Shown one piece after another: positions 41,043-43,650 of a stretch of DNA of 43,650 bases. Position 1 is the first letter of the stretch. Each line of letters begins with the position of its first letter. Both the position numbers and the translations under genes were made by a program. The stretch lies in IMG/VR virus record IMGVR_UViG_3300021963_008766, positions 1 to 43,650 of that record; one strand, written 5' to 3'. This stretch comes from a virus. The notes beneath the pieces were generated by a model. It was not told the DNA's origin and searched no databases. It worked only from the letters and a program-made list of their open reading frames with translations.

Positions 41043-42188
41043 ATGTCGTTGAAAAAAATAAGGAGATTGAGAAATCCATTTAACACTGTCTTTGGAAATA
41101 TCCCAGAAGTTCCTCAAAAAGAAGATAGTGAATATATGAAAAATCCACCTAAACCGCCCTCAAATGATTCTGATCTTCTGGATGAAATGCTTCCCCTAAT
41201 AGTTAGCTTCTATGCTGATTTTGAGAATAATAAATACTATGAAGGATTTGCAAAGGATCTTATTAAAAAATGTAGAGAGTTTGGGGTTTCATATGATATC
41301 TCTGAGGCCGAATCTAGAGGAAGTTATTCTGCAAATTGCTTAATGAAGCCAGAGTTTATCCTGGATAAATTGAAGGAGCACAAAAGACCCATACTCTGGA
41401 TGGACTGCGACACCCAGTTTAGGCTACCATTCAGTGATTTTAATAATGTGGAATCCGATATAGGAATGGCTACACACAGCGGTAACATGGAGGGTATAAA
41501 AGCATCACCTTTATACTTTAACTACACAGAGGGTGCATTCAGAATTATAAGAGAATGGGTAGTTCATTGCAGGGCTTGCTATACTAAAGGAATTATTGAA
41601 CTCGATCATGATGCTCTTAAGCATTATGTACTTAGGGTTTTATCTGGAAATTATAGTGCTTTTTTACTTAGTGAAAATTGGAACGACTTTGTTCAGGGTA
41701 AGTATATTAACAACGGAAATTCAAGGGTAACCGGAAAACAACAGGTACATCGCCAAGTAGGTGTAGATGATTCTATCAGGGAGAAATACAGTCAGGATGT
41801 CAAAAGATATAAATTATTCTTTGAAGACAATTCTGAAAGTTCATTTGAATCTGCTTTACAATTTCTGGGTACATTCTCGGGATACTCCAGGGTGGAGTTT
41901 ATATTCGATGTGTCTTTGGAAAAAATGGCTAAAACACCGGCGTTTGAAAAATTAAATATAGAAAGTGGCGGTTCGGTGTATTTCTCTAATCAAGACTTTG
42001 ATTCAACTTTCACTAGTCCCAATAGGATATCTCTAGGAATAGAGGGGGTTAATGGGATTGAAAAAGACTGGGATCTAAAAATAGAGAAAGAAATTGAATC
42101 CGGAAATAATCCATTACATTCCCTAAATTTCTATGATAGTGGCTTAGGAAAGATAAGAATAAAAACAAAAGGAAAAATATGGATTTAA
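41043..42188 (+). CDS. GT-A-type glycosyltransferase-like protein, paralogue B with extra C-terminal domain
   Basis: 381 aa. After a basic N-terminus, residues about 95-180 carry RGSYSANCLMKPEFI and PILWMDCDTQFRLPFSDF, the DxD-type site that lines up with paralogue A (YVDVDAVFRSYP). About residues 250-381 add a domain of unknown type with beta pattern (RVEFIFDVSLEKMAKTP, GGSVYFSNQDF). It probably makes or caps a glycan with its neighbours. It overlaps the fucosyltransferase-like gene by 10 nt. Confidence 0.68.
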   Translation: MSLKKIRRLRNPFNTVFGNIPEVPQKEDSEYMKNPPKPPSNDSDLLDEMLPLIVSFYADFENNKYYEGFAKDLIKKCREFGVSYDISEAESRGSYSANCLMKPEFILDKLKEHKRPILWMDCDTQFRLPFSDFNNVESDIGMATHSGNMEGIKASPLYFNYTEGAFRIIREWVVHCRACYTKGIIELDHDALKHYVLRVLSGNYSAFLLSENWNDFVQGKYINNGNSRVTGKQQVHRQVGVDDSIREKYSQDVKRYKLFFEDNSESSFESALQFLGTFSGYSRVEFIFDVSLEKMAKTPAFEKLNIESGGSVYFSNQDFDSTFTSPNRISLGIEGVNGIEKDWDLKIEKEIESGNNPLHSLNFYDSGLGKIRIKTKGKIWI

Positions 42189-43033
42189 TTAAGGGCATGG
42201 GATTACCATTCCCACCAGAGTTTTCTTCGTGTTCTAATCTTTCCCCTAAGTTGTTTAACTGGACGACAGAAGACGCAGAAGCTATTATTTATATAGATGA
42301 CAAAATATTAGACGGATTACAGACCCCAAGAAACGATTTTAAGTTTGGATGGCTTTGTGAGTCTAGAGAAATATCCATTAATATATTCGATACCATATCT
42401 CAAAACCCACAAAGGTTTAAAAACAAATATGCTGGAATATTTACCTGCGACTACGAGCTATTAAACTCCGATGATTTTTTTATTTATGCACCTCCTGGAT
42501 CAAATCTTCCCTGGACAAAACCCGAAGAGATGGGAATCTATGAAAAAAGTAAAATATGTTCTATGATTTCATCTGCCAAATCTAGAACATATGGACATCA
42601 TAAAAGATTAGAGGTTGCTGGTTTATTAAAGGATAGAATAGATTTATTTGGGGGTGCACACGGATCTCCTAAAATAGGTGAAGGATCCGGACCAAATCAA
42701 GATTGGTGGAGATCCAAACTGCCAGCAATAAAAGATTATATGTTTTCTATAACTTTTGAGAATGCAGTGTATGACAAGTATTACACCGAAAAGATAACAG
42801 ACTGTTTCGCAACAGGAACTATCCCGGTTTATTGGGGAACTAAAAAAGTGATTGAAGATTTTAATCAGGACGGAATAATATTCTTTGACGATATTAAAAA
42901 TGATATTGGAATATTATCAGAGGATTTATACAAATCAAAAATGTCTGCAATCCTGGATAATCTAAACAGAGTTAAGGTGTTAGAATCTGCAGATGACATC
43001 ATTTACAAAAAAATTAAATCATGCACAAAATAA
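42179..43033 (+). CDS. GT10 fucosyltransferase-like protein
   Basis: 284 aa. The GT10 signature runs at about 188-220: MFSITFENAVYDKYYTEK then DCFATGTIPVYWG, matching the family form (FxLxFENs...YvTEK...GtvPVyxG). Upstream, KICSMISSAKSRTYGH and RLEVAGLLKDRIDLFGGA match the donor-site pattern. Known GT10 enzymes add fucose with alpha-1,3/1,4 linkage from GDP-fucose; the sugar may differ here. Fused to its neighbours by overlaps on both sides. Confidence 0.8.
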   Translation: MDLIKGMGLPFPPEFSSCSNLSPKLFNWTTEDAEAIIYIDDKILDGLQTPRNDFKFGWLCESREISINIFDTISQNPQRFKNKYAGIFTCDYELLNSDDFFIYAPPGSNLPWTKPEEMGIYEKSKICSMISSAKSRTYGHHKRLEVAGLLKDRIDLFGGAHGSPKIGEGSGPNQDWWRSKLPAIKDYMFSITFENAVYDKYYTEKITDCFATGTIPVYWGTKKVIEDFNQDGIIFFDDIKNDIGILSEDLYKSKMSAILDNLNRVKVLESADDIIYKKIKSCTK

Positions 43034-43650
43034 CACTAGGAGCAGCCTCTAGAAACAGACCAGATAGAATGTCCGGTGTTATTAATAGCTGGATCTCTAG
43101 ATCTGTAAATAGAGAAAGAATAGAAATAATAATATCGATAGACGAAGATGATCCCACAATTGAGTCGTATAAATCTATAATAGAAAAAGATTCAAATAAT
43201 CTAGGAATTGATATAAAACTTTTAATCAATCAAAATTCCAATACTGTTCAAGCAATTAACCGAATAAAGGATTCTTTTACCGGTGATATTATAGTTATAT
43301 TTTCTGATGACACCGACTGTTTTCCTGGATGGGATGATGCTATTGATTCAGTCTATTCCAAAATGCCAGGAAGCTATATCATTAAAACGAGCGATGGTGT
43401 TGGAAAGTATCTAATAACTATGCCCATATTCACAAAGAGTTATTTAGATCACAAGCAGTGGATCTACTATCCAGCTTATGCACACATGTTCTGCGACACC
43501 GAATTAACCTGTGTTGCTTACATGGAGGAAAAAGTTATAGATGCATCTGATTTGGAATTCGCACATCTTCATTACACTCAGGGACATTCTGAAAAGGACT
43601 ATGTCGACGTAAAAAATCAAGATACTTTTTACGATGGGTTTAATATATTC
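43021..43650 (+). CDS. GT2-like glycosyltransferase (3' partial)
   Basis: 210 codons seen; no stop before the window end. Overlaps the GT10-like gene by 13 nt. MHKITLGAASRNRPDRMSGV at the start, IEIIISIDEDDP and GDIIVIFSDDTDCFPGWDDA (DxD-type metal site) are the GT2/GT-A pattern. The middle (AHMFCDTELTCVAYMEE) looks like the acceptor-side part of GT2. Likely the next enzyme in the same glycan pathway. Confidence 0.75.
   Translation, partial: MHKITLGAASRNRPDRMSGVINSWISRSVNRERIEIIISIDEDDPTIESYKSIIEKDSNNLGIDIKLLINQNSNTVQAINRIKDSFTGDIIVIFSDDTDCFPGWDDAIDSVYSKMPGSYIIKTSDGVGKYLITMPIFTKSYLDHKQWIYYPAYAHMFCDTELTCVAYMEEKVIDASDLEFAHLHYTQGHSEKDYVDVKNQDTFYDGFNIF

Overview
The window looks like part of a large, AT-rich, T4-like tailed phage (contractile-tail supergroup) of the marine/freshwater kind, probably infecting a Bacteroidota host. 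The T4-like assignment rests on recognisable homologues of late sigma factor gp55, head-completion nuclease gp4, portal gp20, prohead protease gp21 with scaffold gp22, major capsid protein gp23, an ATP-dependent DNA ligase, clamp loader gp44 and a T4 RNase H/FEN nuclease. The host guess is inference. Almost no gene has a Shine-Dalgarno sequence, starts lie in A-rich leaders or TAATG stop/start junctions, and two intergenic sites match the Bacteroidota TAnnTTTG promoter box. No tRNA, CRISPR array, IS element or integrase was seen.

Layout. (1) 1-3781: tail-fibre/adhesin genes rich in Gly-Ser-Thr collagen-like triplets, with CBM-like, LamG-like and fibrinogen-C-like domains. (2) 3870-11138: a 750-aa virion-type protein, a hairpin, a short coiled-coil gene, gp55, gp4, an unassigned gene, then TWO tandem portal paralogues. 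(3) 11199-15468: a tight replication/repair operon (ligase, gp44 clamp loader, guanylate-kinase-like, FEN nuclease, possible gp62) behind a perfect 10-bp inverted repeat and TAnnTTTG box. (4) 15514-22106: another collagen-like/proline-rich fibre, then a UVR-motif protein, unknowns, a DUF115/MptE-like Rossmann protein, a UvsE-like TIM barrel that seems to lack metal ligands, an Fpg/Nei glycosylase and a DnaQ/PolB-type exonuclease. (5) 22146-33718: head module with a nucleotidyltransferase, an 859-aa protein, a fused gp21 protease-gp22 scaffold with a 14-residue repeat, the major capsid protein, two coiled-coil paralogues and a 761-aa protein. (6) 33767-38924: a P-loop kinase-like gene, an asparagine-synthetase-B-like amidotransferase, and on the minus strand a RimK-type ATP-grasp ligase fused to a retropepsin-like domain, an extremely Glu-rich protein and two unknowns. 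(7) 39002-43650: unknowns, then four glycosyltransferase-like genes including a GT10 fucosyltransferase-like one; the last runs off the window.

How it may work together. A GATATATA motif lies 15-22 nt before about a dozen starts on both strands and is the natural candidate for the late promoter read by the short gp55-like sigma. Many proteins of the head module and minus-strand block begin with a short segment like the T4 capsid-targeting sequence (aromatic-x-x-Phe, then Glu), suggesting a set of packaged, prohead-protease-processed internal proteins, one of them a nucleotidyltransferase. The Ser/Thr-rich collagen-like fibres and the glycosyltransferase bank could form a fibre-glycosylation system. 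The AsnB-like, ATP-grasp/protease and poly-Glu genes could form a protein-modification module. These three ideas are inference.
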